Positions 44,838-54,517 of a DNA stretch of 64,000 nt are shown here, piece after piece. Under the pieces are notes generated by a model. The model was not told the DNA's origin and did not search any database. It was given only the letters and a program-made list of their open reading frames with translations. Position 1 is the stretch's first letter, and each line of letters begins with the position of its first letter. Position numbers and translations under genes: made by a program. This DNA is from Rs1 sp000416275 (lineage in GTDB: Bacteria > Pseudomonadota > Gammaproteobacteria > Pseudomonadales > Balneatricaceae): contig OZ251574.1 of assembly GCA_965243635.1 (NCBI GenBank), positions 2,170,001-2,234,000 on the forward strand. The letters are read 5' to 3'.

Positions 44838-47354
44838 ATGCGACTATTACTGACAAAAAATGGCATTCAAAGACCTTCACCATTAAAAATATTGAGTAAT
44901 AGCTTATTACTAAGCTTGATAAGTCATCATACGCTAGCGGCAACACACCTTGTCGCCTCTGCGTCAATAGTCGATTTAAACGCGGCGATTGTCGCAGCTA
45001 ATGCCGATTCTGATTCCTTAAGGATCATTGATTTTGGAGCAATTACGGCTATAGACTTGGGCTCTGCCATGACCGCGCTAACTAAAACAACGACACTTAC
45101 TGCAGATTTACCTATTGAACTAACAGGCACGTTCAATATTGCTGGTCCTGGAGCGGTTCCTAAAGTGATTTTCGAAGTTGGTAGTGCTGCATTCAAGTTT
45201 AGTGGTACTGGTGGTAGTAATGGTGCTGGTAGTAGTAATGGGAGTAATGGGAGAGAAGCGCTATTTGCCTCGAGAAGCATTTTAATTACTAGTAGTCACA
45301 GTGGTAGTAGCATAACGGGTGGTCGTGGTGGTGTTGGTGGTGCTACTGGTGGTGTTGGTGGTGATGGTGGTGTTGGGCTAAAGGCCTCGACGAACTCCAA
45401 TGTCACTAATGGTAATAGCATCACTGGGGGTAATGGTGGTCATGGTGGTAGTGCTGGTGATGGTGGTGCCGGTAGTGGCGGTGTGACAGGCTCAGCGTTC
45501 GTTTTAACTAATAGTGGTAATATAAGTGGTGGTATCGGTGGTAGTGCTATTACTGGTGGGAAGGGTGGAAAGGGTGGAGAAGGGGTAGCAGGCACCGTCT
45601 TTACTGTCACTAATAGTGGCAGCATCAATGGTGGTCGTGGTGGTCATGGCGTGATCGCTGGTATTGGAGGGAATGGGGTACAAGGTTCGAGTATCACAAT
45701 ACATAATAGTGGTAGCATAAATGGGGGTAACACTGGTGGGGGTACAGGCGGAAGTGTTGGCGTAGCCATTAAATCCTTTGCCAGTGTTAAAGTTCATAAC
45801 TCAGGTTCTATAGATAGTGGCTCTGGCACTGCTATCGATTTTTCGGGCGGTAATAATCTTTTAGTCTTAAAAACCGGCTCTAGCATTACAGGTGATGTTA
45901 TTAGCAGTGCAGCGGGGGATACTCTTGTCTCTGAAGCTTCTAGTACGATCACCGGTAACGTCGCTGGTTTTTCTACTTTCAAAACATCCGTCACTGATAA
46001 TACTAGCTACAGCAAATTAAACATCACTGGAACCTTAACACTGCTTACTAATACCCATATTATTGTCGATGTTGCCAATCCAAACTTTGACTTTTCCGCC
46101 ATCCTTGGTACTGGCCTCAATGATATTATCAGCGCAAATACGATCACTGGGGGCAGTGCATTTACGGTGACTGATAATTCATTATTATTTGATTTTGACG
46201 CCATATTAGATACTAACACGATTGATTTAACCTTGAAGTCTTTGGCCCCTAAAGTATTGACCAGCGTATTATCTGCCAATAAAAAAGCGGCGAAAGGTGC
46301 GGCAGTGGTGCTTGACTCGGTTATTACTAATAATCCCTCTAGTAAGCTCGCTTTGAATTTTGTTAACTTGAGCACCGCTGCAGAGGTTGCCAATGCCGTC
46401 GAATCAACGTTGCCAGCTGTGGCAGGGGGAGCTAGTCTAGCCTCGTCATTAACATCTAGAGCTGTCGTGTCATTGGTGAGTGCACGGCAAAAAAATATCA
46501 GCGGTTTATCCTCAGGTGATGTGCCATTAAAAAATCAACATTTTTGGCTAGAAACGTTTGGCAGTCGAGCAGAGCAAGATAACCAACAAGGTGTGCAGGG
46601 TTATGATGTCGATAGCTATGGGCTAGTCATCGGTGTTGATGGCGAATACTCGCCTACTTGGCGGGTCGGTGCGGCCTTCTCTTATGCCAACAGTGATGTC
46701 AACAGCCGCTTAAGTGCCGGCAAAAATGTGGTGAGCATTGATAGTTATCAAGCTAACGTTTATGCCTCTAAGCAGCTAGATGAACAGACCTTGTGGTCGA
46801 TTCAATCCAGCGTTGGAAAATTGAAATATGACAGCAGTCGTCTGTTGTTTAGCAACGATATCGCGAAGTCTGATTATAACGGCTGGCAGTTTCAATTACA
46901 TTCCGACTTAGCCCGCCATATTCAGCTGTCAGAAAAAACTGCGATTACCCCTTACATAGGTGCGAGTTACCGTTACATCGATGTTAACGGCTATCGCGAA
47001 TCGGGTGCTGGGGCATTAAATTTAATCGTCAAAGATGACAATTTTGATAGCTTGGTGGTCTCCGCCGGCTTTAGGCATCAATACCGCGCAACCAATAATT
47101 TGAGCCTTATCACTGAACTGGGCCTAGGCTATGATTTGATGGCTGATCAATCTAATTTGACCTCAAGCTATGCCGGTGGCGGTGCTCAGTTTACCACTGA
47201 GGGTATCAAACCTGCGGCGCTCACTTACGATGCGGCAGTTGGGATGCAGTATAAATTGGAGAACGGTACCAACATCACGGCAAAATATAGCATCAACGGT
47301 CGCGAACATTTTAAGCAAGGTACCTTTAAGCTGAATGCGCGCTGGATGTTTTAA
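44838..47354 (+). CDS. Autotransporter with Gly-rich passenger, paralogue 1
   Basis: The 838-residue protein has an N-terminal signal region ending near Thr-Leu-Ala-Ala (residue 35), a passenger with imperfect Gly-Gly-x-Gly runs at about 120-320 separated by Asn-Ser-Gly-Ser-Ile-Asn-Gly-Gly units, a linker rich in Thr, Ser and Asn, and a C-terminal autotransporter barrel from about 570 that ends Ala-Arg-Trp-Met-Phe. The repeats of Ser-Gly-Asn/Ser-Ile suggest a beta-helix. It would be anchored in the outer membrane with the passenger outside. The barrel is almost identical to that of paralogue 2, the passenger less so. Function of the passenger is unknown. Confidence 0.88.
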   Translation: MRLLLTKNGIQRPSPLKILSNSLLLSLISHHTLAATHLVASASIVDLNAAIVAANADSDSLRIIDFGAITAIDLGSAMTALTKTTTLTADLPIELTGTFNIAGPGAVPKVIFEVGSAAFKFSGTGGSNGAGSSNGSNGREALFASRSILITSSHSGSSITGGRGGVGGATGGVGGDGGVGLKASTNSNVTNGNSITGGNGGHGGSAGDGGAGSGGVTGSAFVLTNSGNISGGIGGSAITGGKGGKGGEGVAGTVFTVTNSGSINGGRGGHGVIAGIGGNGVQGSSITIHNSGSINGGNTGGGTGGSVGVAIKSFASVKVHNSGSIDSGSGTAIDFSGGNNLLVLKTGSSITGDVISSAAGDTLVSEASSTITGNVAGFSTFKTSVTDNTSYSKLNITGTLTLLTNTHIIVDVANPNFDFSAILGTGLNDIISANTITGGSAFTVTDNSLLFDFDAILDTNTIDLTLKSLAPKVLTSVLSANKKAAKGAAVVLDSVITNNPSSKLALNFVNLSTAAEVANAVESTLPAVAGGASLASSLTSRAVVSLVSARQKNISGLSSGDVPLKNQHFWLETFGSRAEQDNQQGVQGYDVDSYGLVIGVDGEYSPTWRVGAAFSYANSDVNSRLSAGKNVVSIDSYQANVYASKQLDEQTLWSIQSSVGKLKYDSSRLLFSNDIAKSDYNGWQFQLHSDLARHIQLSEKTAITPYIGASYRYIDVNGYRESGAGALNLIVKDDNFDSLVVSAGFRHQYRATNNLSLITELGLGYDLMADQSNLTSSYAGGGAQFTTEGIKPAALTYDAAVGMQYKLENGTNITAKYSINGREHFKQGTFKLNARWMF

Positions 47355-47391
47355 CACTTTGCTGGTTTTAGAGGTAAAGGTTTGTCTATAA

Positions 47392-47501
47392 CCTGAATCA
47401 GTAACTTCACTGCACCACATAGCACAAGCTATTGATTTTTCAATTCCACTGTAAAACCAATATCTTACACTCTGCATTCACTTTGAAGTCACGGATTCAG
47501 G
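47392..47501. repeat. MITE1 copy with internal deletion (110 bp)
   Basis: The ends are CCTGAATCAGTAACTTCACTG and GAAGTCACGGATTCAGG; about 50 bp of the middle are missing. The flanks 47387-47391 and 47502-47506 are both TATAA. The duplicated locus has its MITE1 at the same place (52790-54355). Confidence 0.88.
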
Positions 47502-47671
47502 TATAAAACATTGCTGCGCTGCTAGCTCTCTGATTAATAATATTTGCGCCTTCCATTTATTCCGGCAATAGCGCTTATCTCAGCAGGTTATACGCGTACA
47601 ATGGCATATGTGGTGGCTGTAATAAGTACTGAAGCCTCAGTAAATAATCACTGCCAAGGTAACTCAGTTTT

Positions 47672-48514
47672 ATGAAGACTCTTAAACCGTTAAATTACGC
47701 ACCAATATTAGTCGCGGGCTTAATGTTGCTGGTTAGCGCTTGTTCAGCAATTCCCTCGGTCGAAAAACGTCGCTTGTCGGCGAAAATATTGGCTGAGGAG
47801 AAAGCTTGGCAAGGGGTGGTTATCCCAGCCAAACCTTTTTTGTTACAAGCCTTTTATCCTAAAGTTATTATCCCCTCAACCACACTGACGGTTTATATCG
47901 AAGGCGATGGCTTGGCTTGGCTGAATCGAACAACACCTTCAATGAATCCCACTCCGAGGTCTTTTTTGACGTTAAGGCTTGCTCTGCAGCAACCTGTCGG
48001 TAATGTTGCGTATTTGGCTAGGCCGTGTCAGTTTATTACCACCAGCATCTGCGAGCCCCACTATTGGACTAGTAGACGATTTTCTCAGGAAGTTATTGAT
48101 GCGACTAATCATGCTCTTGATTTCTTGCAGGCTACCTTTAATGCGCAACAGTTACAGCTCGTGGGGTATTCGGGCGGAGGCGCAGTTGCAGCTTTAGTTG
48201 CCGTTAATCGTGATGATGTTGCATTGCTGTTGACGGTAGCGGGTAACTTAGACACTGAGGCGTGGACAACTTTACAGGGTATATCACCCCTTAAAGGTTC
48301 TTTGAATCCTGCTGATAAGACTAATCAGTTGCAAGCAATTAAACAAATTCACTTCAGTGGGCAAATGGATAAGGTTGTACCTGTGGCGATTGCTCAATCT
48401 TTCGCAAAAAAATCACTGCTATCTAGTGATCTAACCCTGCGCACCTTTGAAAGTTACAATCACTCTTGCTGCTGGGTAGATAACTGGGTGGATATTTGGA
48501 ACGACTCACTATAA
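47672..48514 (+). CDS. Alpha/beta hydrolase lipoprotein
   Basis: The 280-residue protein has a lipoprotein signal peptide with lipobox Val-Ser-Ala-Cys at Cys24, then an alpha/beta hydrolase domain. The nucleophile is the Ser of Gly-Tyr-Ser-Gly-Gly-Gly-Ala (about residues 165-171), and a His occurs near the C terminus in Tyr-Asn-His-Ser-Cys-Cys-Trp. An esterase or peptidase anchored to a membrane is likely; the substrate is unknown. A truncated second copy of its first 33 codons lies at 55914. Its 3' end abuts the remnant of a trhO copy at 48543. Confidence 0.78.
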   Translation: MKTLKPLNYAPILVAGLMLLVSACSAIPSVEKRRLSAKILAEEKAWQGVVIPAKPFLLQAFYPKVIIPSTTLTVYIEGDGLAWLNRTTPSMNPTPRSFLTLRLALQQPVGNVAYLARPCQFITTSICEPHYWTSRRFSQEVIDATNHALDFLQATFNAQQLQLVGYSGGGAVAALVAVNRDDVALLLTVAGNLDTEAWTTLQGISPLKGSLNPADKTNQLQAIKQIHFSGQMDKVVPVAIAQSFAKKSLLSSDLTLRTFESYNHSCCWVDNWVDIWNDSL

Positions 48515-48542
48515 TAAGTAAATGCAGATCGATGTGCCGTTA

Positions 48543-49458
48543 GAGGTAAACGACATGCGTGACATTGGTCGTAGTGTCCTTTTTCTAGATTGTGATCGAC
48601 TGTCACTCGATTATCAGAAACGAAACATTCACCTTCCCACATAGAGTCTTGTTGAGGGGTTTCTTCCAAGTACTTTAAAACCCCTCCTTCAAGGTGATAA
48701 ACCTCTGTAAAACCTTGCTCTTTTAAGTAGGCTGTGGATTTTTCACAGCGAATACCACCGGTGCAAAACATCGCTACTTTTTTGTTTATCGCAGGGTCTA
48801 AATTCTCTTTGACGTACTGAGGAAACTCTCTGAAAATTGTCGTGTGAGGATCGATCGCACCTTTAAAGGTACCGACTTTAACTTCATAATCGTTACGAGT
48901 ATCAACTAAGGTGACGTCTGGGTCAGAGATTAGCGCATTCCAGTCTTTGGGCTTAACATAAGTGCCGACCACATGTTTGGGGTCTATACCTTCAATTCCC
49001 ATGGTGACAATTTCTTTTTTTAGTTTCACTTTAGTGCGATAGAATGGGTTGGTGTGATCAAAAGACTCTGTTGTGACTATGTTCTCTAATCTGGCATCCG
49101 TGTTTAACCAGGCAATCAGTGCATCAACCTCGGAACGTGGACCAGCAATCGTACCGTTAATGCCTTCTCTGGCTAATAAAAGCGTCCCTTTTATTTCATT
49201 CCTGAATCCGTGACTTCAAAGTGAATACAGAGTGTAAGATATTGGTTCTACAGTGGAATTGAAAAATCTTAGCTGCACCCGTAGGTTCAGTGGGTATTTT
49301 TCTAACCGCTGTAGAATCAAGAGCTTGCGCTATGTAGTGCAGTGAAGTCACTGATTCAGGTCATTATCAAGCATTACTTGGTGTAAGGGTTTACGTAGTA
49401 ACTCGAAACTTTCTAATGTTACAAATTTATACATTGCACAGACGACAATATTTGGCAT
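48543..49458 (-). pseudogene. trhO copy, truncated and interrupted by MITE1
   Basis: The sequence is nearly identical to the intact trhO at 57982-58956 and includes its leader beyond the ATG (49458), with homology up to about 49565. The C-terminal third is missing: homology stops after Cys-His-Ala-Cys-Arg-Leu-Pro. A MITE1 (49201-49360) splits the N-terminal third. The open part (48460-49029) cannot make a working enzyme. The rhodanese Cys in Phe-Cys-Thr-Gly-Gly-Ile-Arg-Cys is still there. Confidence 0.9.
49201..49360. repeat. MITE1 copy inside trhO pseudogene (160 bp), clean target duplication
   Basis: CCTGAATCCGTGACTTC and GAAGTCACTGATTCAGG are the exact ends. The flanks 49196-49200 and 49361-49365 are TCATT. 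The unoccupied site is preserved in the intact trhO at about 58854-58866. This copy defines the element's borders. Confidence 0.95.
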
Positions 49459-49569
49459 GATTTTCCTCGGTGAGCCGGAACGTAAATCAGGAGCAAATTA
49501 TACTGATCTGTATCAATGAATTAAAAATTATTGGGGGTCTAGCCGATATTCAGTATATGTTGAGGTCTT

Positions 49570-49994
49570 AAACAGAGCGGGAAGTACTCGAAAAATAAAA
49601 AGTATTATTAATTCAGCGGGCGTTCACCAAACCTAAGTGATATAGCGCAAGACTCTGAATAGATGTGTTTTATTTGCTACCTGAATCCGTGACTTCAAAG
49701 TGAATACAGAGTGTAAGATATTGGTTCTACAGTGGAATTGAAAAATCTTAGCTGCACCCGTAGGTTCAGCGGGTATTTTTCTAACCGCTGTAGAATCAAG
49801 AGCTTGCGCTATGTGGTGCTGTGAAGTCACTGATTCAGGTGCTAGATAACGTTTAATTGAGAGATGTTTAATCCCCATCGTTAAAACATCGTTAAAATAT
49901 CATTTTCGATGCATTTTTTTAAAAATTTTCTTTTTAAACCAACTGTTTAATTTAATCGATTGATTGGATTTTTAGAGCTTATTATTACACGATT
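49570..49994 (+). promoter_or_regulatory. Autotransporter upstream module 2, without its gene
   Basis: It aligns with module 1 and runs to the position of the start codon, where ATGCGACTATTA of the paralogues has become ACACGATTATTA (49987-49998). Directly after it, module 3 begins. It also carries a MITE1 (49680-49839). It appears to be what is left of a third autotransporter unit. Confidence 0.65.
49680..49839. repeat. MITE1 copy, standard form (160 bp), with target duplication
   Basis: CCTGAATCCGTGACTTC and GAAGTCACTGATTCAGG are the ends. The flanks 49675-49679 and 49840-49844 are both TGCTA. Confidence 0.92.
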
Positions 49995-50003
49995 ATTAAT
50001 AGC

Positions 50004-50232
50004 TGTAAGTACTCGAAAAACAAAAAACATTACTTGTTCTGTTAGTGTTCATTAAAAGCGAGTAGTATTGCGCAAAATTTTGAGTACATTTATTTTATTT
50101 GGTAGATAATGTTTTCTCAGAGATGTTCAATCCTCATTTTTAAGACGTCGCTTGCGATGCGTTTTTTTAAATTTTCTTTTTAAAGTAACCATTTAATTTA
50201 ACCGATTCATTGGGTTCTCAGAGCTTATTATT
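50004..50232 (+). promoter_or_regulatory. Autotransporter upstream module 3
   Basis: This copy of the upstream module serves paralogue 2 and has no inserted MITE. Its last 30 bases before the ATG match module 1. Confidence 0.6.
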
Positions 50233-52752
50233 ATGCGACTATTAATGACAAAAAAGATCATGCAAAAACCATCACCATTGACAATGTTGAGTACTAGCTT
50301 ATTACTAAGCTTGATAAGTCATCATACGCTAGCGGCAATACACCTTGTCGACTCTGCGTCAATAGTCGATTTAAACGCGGCGATTGTCGCAGCTAATGCC
50401 GATTCTGATTCATTAAGGATCATTGATTTTGGAGCGATTACGGCTTTAGACATCGGTGCTGACATGTACGTGCTAAGTAAAAATACGACACTTACTGTAA
50501 GTGCCCCTATTGTAATAACAGGCATGGTTAAAAGTATTGGTCCTACACCACCTAATGCTATTATGGCTAAATTAATTTTCGAAGCAGGTAGTGCTGCATT
50601 CAAGTTTATTGGCACTGGTGGTGGTGATGGTCTTGCTAGTAGTAATGGGAGTGATGGGATAGCTGCGCTATATGCGAAATATACCTATTTAACTACTAGT
50701 AGTAATAGTGGAAGTAGCATAACGGGTGGTGCTGGTGGTAACGGTGGTGCTGGTGGTGATGGTGGTGATGGTGGTATTGGGCTACAAGCCGGGCATGCCT
50801 CCGAAATAATTAATGGCAATAACATCACTGGGGGTAAAGGTGGTGATGGTGGTGGTGGTGGTAATGGTGGTAATGGTCATAGTGGTGTGGCTGGCATGAC
50901 TTTCAAGTTCACTAATAGTGGTAATATAATGGGTGGTGTCGGTGGCAGTGCTGAAATTGGGCAGGGTGGTAATGGTGGGAAGGGTGGGAGTGGGGTAATA
51001 GGCGGTACATTATATAATAGTGGCAGCATAAAAGGTGGTGGTGGTGGTAATGGCGATACCGCTGGTAATGGAGGGAATGGGGTAGAAGGTTCGAATCTCA
51101 GAATATTTAATAGTAATACCGGTAACATAAATGGTGGTATTGGTCGTCGTGTTGGCGTAGCCATTAGCTCCGATCGCAATAGTAGGGTTTATAACTCAGG
51201 TTCTATCATTAGTACTTCTGGCACTGCTATCACTTTCTACGGCGGTAATAATCTTTTAGTCTTAAAAACAGGCTCTAGCATTACAGGTCATGTTAATAGC
51301 AGTGGAGGTGGGGATACTCTTTTCTCTGAAGCTTCTAGTACTATCACCGGTAATGTCTCTGGTTTCTCTACTTTCAAAACATCCGTCACTGATAATACTA
51401 ACTACAGCAAATTAAACATCACCGAGAACTTAACACTGCTTAGTAATACCAATATTACTGTCGATGTTGCCAATCCAAACTTTAACTTTTCCGCTATTGT
51501 CGGTACTGGTTTTAATGATGTTATCAGCGCAAATACGATCACTGGGGGCAGTGCTTTTACGGTGACTGACAATTCATTATTATTTGATTTTGACGCTGTA
51601 TTAGATACTAACACGATTGATTTAACTTTGAAGGTTTCGTCTCCTACTCAAGTATTAGCAAGCGTGTTATCTGCCAATAAAAAAGCGGCGAAAGGTGCGG
51701 CAGTGGTGCTTGACTCAGTTATTACTAATAACCCCTCTAGTACGCTCGCTGCGCATTTCGTTAGCTTTAGCACTGCAGCAGAGGTCGCCAATGCGGTCGA
51801 ATCAACATTGCCAGCTGTGGCAGGGGGAGCTAGTCTAGCCTCGTCATTAACATCTAAAGCTGTCATGTCATTGGTGAGTGCGCGGCAAAAAAATATCAGC
51901 GGTTTATCCTCAGGTGATGGGCGATTAAAAAATCAACATTTTTGGCTACAAACGTTTGGCAGTCGAGCAGAGCAAGATAACCAACAAGGAGTGCAGGGCT
52001 ATGATGTCGATAGTTATGGGCTAGTCATCGGTGTTGATGGCGAATACTCGGCTACTTGGCAGGTAGGTGCGGCATTCTCTTATGCCAACAGTGACGTCAA
52101 CAGCCGCTTGAGTGTCGGCAAAAATGTGGTGAGCATTGATAGTTATCAAGCTAACGTTTACGCCTCTAAGCAGTTAGATGAACAGACCTTGTGGTCAATT
52201 CAATCCAGTGTTGGTCAGTTGAAATATGACAGCAGTCGTCTGTTGTTTACCAATGATATCGCGAAGGCTAATTATGACGGCCGGCAGTTTCAATTGCATA
52301 CAGACTTAGCGCGTCATATTCAGCTGTCAGAAAAAACTGCGATTACCCCTTACATAGGTGCTAGTTACCGTTACATCGATGTTAACGGCTACCGCGAATC
52401 GGGTGCTGGGGCATTAAATTTAATCGTCAAAGATGACAATTTTGATAGCTTGGTAGTCTCAGCCGGCTTTAGGCATCAATACAGTGCAACTAAGCACCTT
52501 AGCCTTACCACTGAGCTGGGCCTAGGCTATGATTTAATGACCGATCGATCTAGCTTGACCTCAAGCTATGCCGGTGGCGGTGCTCAGTTTACCACTGAGG
52601 GCATAAAGCCTGCGGCACTCACTTACGATGCGGCCATTGGCATGCAGTATAAATTGGAGAACGGCACCAACGTTACTGCAAAATATAGCAGCAACGGTCG
52701 CGAACATTTTAAGCAAGGTACCTTTAAGTTGAATGCGCGCTGGATGTTTTAA
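50233..52752 (+). CDS. Autotransporter with Gly-rich passenger, paralogue 2
   Basis: The 839-residue protein has the same layout as paralogue 1: signal region ending near residue 35, Gly-rich passenger (about 125-330), Ser/Thr linker, and a barrel ending Ala-Arg-Trp-Met-Phe. The barrel and the region around 480-560 (Ala-Asn-Lys-Lys-Ala-Ala-Lys-Gly-Ala-Ala-Val-Val) are nearly identical to paralogue 1. The Gly-rich part differs in length and order of units. This pattern fits tandem duplication followed by passenger drift or recombination between repeats. Function is unknown. Confidence 0.88.
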   Translation: MRLLMTKKIMQKPSPLTMLSTSLLLSLISHHTLAAIHLVDSASIVDLNAAIVAANADSDSLRIIDFGAITALDIGADMYVLSKNTTLTVSAPIVITGMVKSIGPTPPNAIMAKLIFEAGSAAFKFIGTGGGDGLASSNGSDGIAALYAKYTYLTTSSNSGSSITGGAGGNGGAGGDGGDGGIGLQAGHASEIINGNNITGGKGGDGGGGGNGGNGHSGVAGMTFKFTNSGNIMGGVGGSAEIGQGGNGGKGGSGVIGGTLYNSGSIKGGGGGNGDTAGNGGNGVEGSNLRIFNSNTGNINGGIGRRVGVAISSDRNSRVYNSGSIISTSGTAITFYGGNNLLVLKTGSSITGHVNSSGGGDTLFSEASSTITGNVSGFSTFKTSVTDNTNYSKLNITENLTLLSNTNITVDVANPNFNFSAIVGTGFNDVISANTITGGSAFTVTDNSLLFDFDAVLDTNTIDLTLKVSSPTQVLASVLSANKKAAKGAAVVLDSVITNNPSSTLAAHFVSFSTAAEVANAVESTLPAVAGGASLASSLTSKAVMSLVSARQKNISGLSSGDGRLKNQHFWLQTFGSRAEQDNQQGVQGYDVDSYGLVIGVDGEYSATWQVGAAFSYANSDVNSRLSVGKNVVSIDSYQANVYASKQLDEQTLWSIQSSVGQLKYDSSRLLFTNDIAKANYDGRQFQLHTDLARHIQLSEKTAITPYIGASYRYIDVNGYRESGAGALNLIVKDDNFDSLVVSAGFRHQYSATKHLSLTTELGLGYDLMTDRSSLTSSYAGGGAQFTTEGIKPAALTYDAAIGMQYKLENGTNVTAKYSSNGREHFKQGTFKLNARWMF

Positions 52753-53005
52753 CACTTTGCTGGTTTTAGAGGTAAAGGTTTATCTATAACCTGAATCCGT
52801 GACTTCAAAGTGAATACAGAGTGTAAGATATTGGTTTTACAGTGGAATTGAAAAATCTTAGCTGCAATTATATGCGTCCTGCATTCGCTAAATAAATGCA
52901 TCCGTGCATAAAACCCGTAGGTTCAGCGGGTATTTTTCTAACCGCTGTAGAATCAAGAACTTGCGCTATGTGGTGCAGTGAAGTCACTTATGTGGACTCC
53001 CCCTT

Positions 53006-53233
53006 GTCAACAGTAAAAATGTATTTCGAAGAATTTAATGCTTACTTATGTACGAGCTCTAATTGAGTAGCGAACCCAGGCTCTTTGATATTTACGCGAA
53101 CGGACGATCAATTCTGAATGTCGAGTTCTAAATTTGTCGTGCTTTAGACTCTTAGTGACTTACTGATTTTATCCGCTGATTTTTATCTTCGATTTAGCAT
53201 TTTTATTGTTTAACCCTTTGTTGCGTTACTCTA
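53006..53233 (-). ncRNA. Candidate bridge RNA (seekRNA) region of IS110 copy B
   Basis: The same two blocks as in copy A are present on this strand: the target-like block at 53154-53168 and the donor-like block at 53036-53051. Both are unchanged, although the nearby sequence has one insertion. Confidence 0.58.
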
Positions 53234-54271
53234 TTAACCAGCAATAAGTTCCGCTTTGTATTCCGTATCTTTCGTTAGCATGGCGAACGCTGTTCGTATC
53301 GTTTTATTTGCCAGAGCAACAGCAGCGCAGCGTTGGCCTCTTCTTTTTACTAACTCTTGGACCCATGCTTCTTTTTTAGTAACAGCAGGCCTCTTTACCA
53401 TTTGCCGTACCGCCGACATCGCTCCTAGAATCAACTGACTTCGCAGTTTACTGTTCTTAGATGATTTTCCGATCGAACCGAGTTTAACCTTTCCTCCTGA
53501 TGAATGCTGGATAGGCGTGACACCTATGCATGCAGAGGCATCTTTACCTTTTTTGAAAACGCCCAAATCACAACACCCTAAAGCAACATACAGATTGATC
53601 GCATTGATAACCCCTACACCTTCGAGTTTGAGTAGCCTTTTACATTCTGCATGTTGCTCAATCGAGTTAAGCAAACAGCGGTTGTAAGCATCGAGAGACT
53701 GTTTAATCACCAAACATTGTTGCCAAGCGACATTAAGGGCTTCTCTGAACTCATGAGTAAGGTTGTTTTCAGCATCTTCTAATGTACTTTTTATTAAAGC
53801 TCCTAGGCCACGAGTTTTGTAAGAAGCTTTAATATTAAACTCTGCCAATAACGCTGAGATTTGGTTCAGTAAAGCGGTGTGTTGTTTATCAGCAAGATCT
53901 CTGAAACGGTTAATGGACTGCAGTTGTTGCTGTTCCATTGACTTTCCAGAGATGTATTTAACATCCGGTAAGAAAGTGGTTTGGACAATAGCCAATGCAT
54001 CATTCGCATCCGTTTTTTGATTTTGTCTGACGAGAGAGACAAGCTTAGCACTTACAAGGCGTGCATCATGGCCCGCCTTGCGAGCTGCTTGCAGCCAATA
54101 GTTAGACATACCGCAAGCTTCAAAAACAATAAAAGTGGGTTTAAAGCACACTAGCCAGAGAGAGAACTCAGCCGTTGTCATTTCTGTATTAGATATGACC
54201 TTATGGTTGCTGTAGATACAAACTTGAATTACATCTTTTGCTAAATCAACGCCAACTCTAGTATTATGCAT
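53234..54271 (-). CDS. IS110-family transposase, copy B
   Basis: The 345-residue product is identical to that of copy A at 36351-37388; the few base differences in the gene (for example in the codons for Ala and Gly near the C terminus) are silent. The DEDD and serine motifs are as described there. Identity of protein and ends indicates recent transposition. Confidence 0.94.
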   Translation of the reverse strand: MHNTRVGVDLAKDVIQVCIYSNHKVISNTEMTTAEFSLWLVCFKPTFIVFEACGMSNYWLQAARKAGHDARLVSAKLVSLVRQNQKTDANDALAIVQTTFLPDVKYISGKSMEQQQLQSINRFRDLADKQHTALLNQISALLAEFNIKASYKTRGLGALIKSTLEDAENNLTHEFREALNVAWQQCLVIKQSLDAYNRCLLNSIEQHAECKRLLKLEGVGVINAINLYVALGCCDLGVFKKGKDASACIGVTPIQHSSGGKVKLGSIGKSSKNSKLRSQLILGAMSAVRQMVKRPAVTKKEAWVQELVKRRGQRCAAVALANKTIRTAFAMLTKDTEYKAELIAG

Positions 54272-54517
54272 TTTCGGACTCCCAATATTTTTGTGTCGTA
54301 ACTTGAATATTACTCCACATGTTCGGTGTGGGGGAGTCCCATTATCTGATTCAGGTATAAAACATTGCTGCGCTGCTAGCTCTCAGATTAATAATATTTT
54401 CGCCTTCCATTTATTACGGCAATAGCGCTTATCTCAGCAGGTTATACGCGTACAATGGCATAGTGTGGTGGCTGTAATAAGTACTGAAGCTTCAGTGTAT
54501 AATCACTGCCAAGGTAA

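Larger units (their letters stand above)
52989..54347 (-). mobile_element. IS110-family (IS1111-like) element, copy B
   Basis: It is nearly identical to copy A and inserted at the same base of the MITE1 terminal repeat in the same relative orientation. The junction core is CT at 52987-52988 and 54346-54347 on this strand. It is one base longer than copy A because of an extra A after the transposase gene. Confidence 0.92.
52790..54355. repeat. MITE1 copy, long form, split by IS110 copy B
   Basis: The element starts CCTGAATCCGTGACTTC at 52790 and, after removal of the IS, ends GATTCAGG at 54355. The outer flanks are TATAA on both sides. It corresponds in position to the MITE1 at 47392-47501. 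Confidence 0.9.

Noticed and set aside
45300..45780. Repeat array resembling CRISPR
   Set aside because: The repeats are imperfect GGT-rich codons in frame within a protein gene, without regular spacers or cas genes.
48460..49029. Stand-alone rhodanese protein of 189 residues
   Set aside because: It is the middle of a trhO copy that lacks its C-terminal part and is split by MITE1; its last residues come from other DNA.
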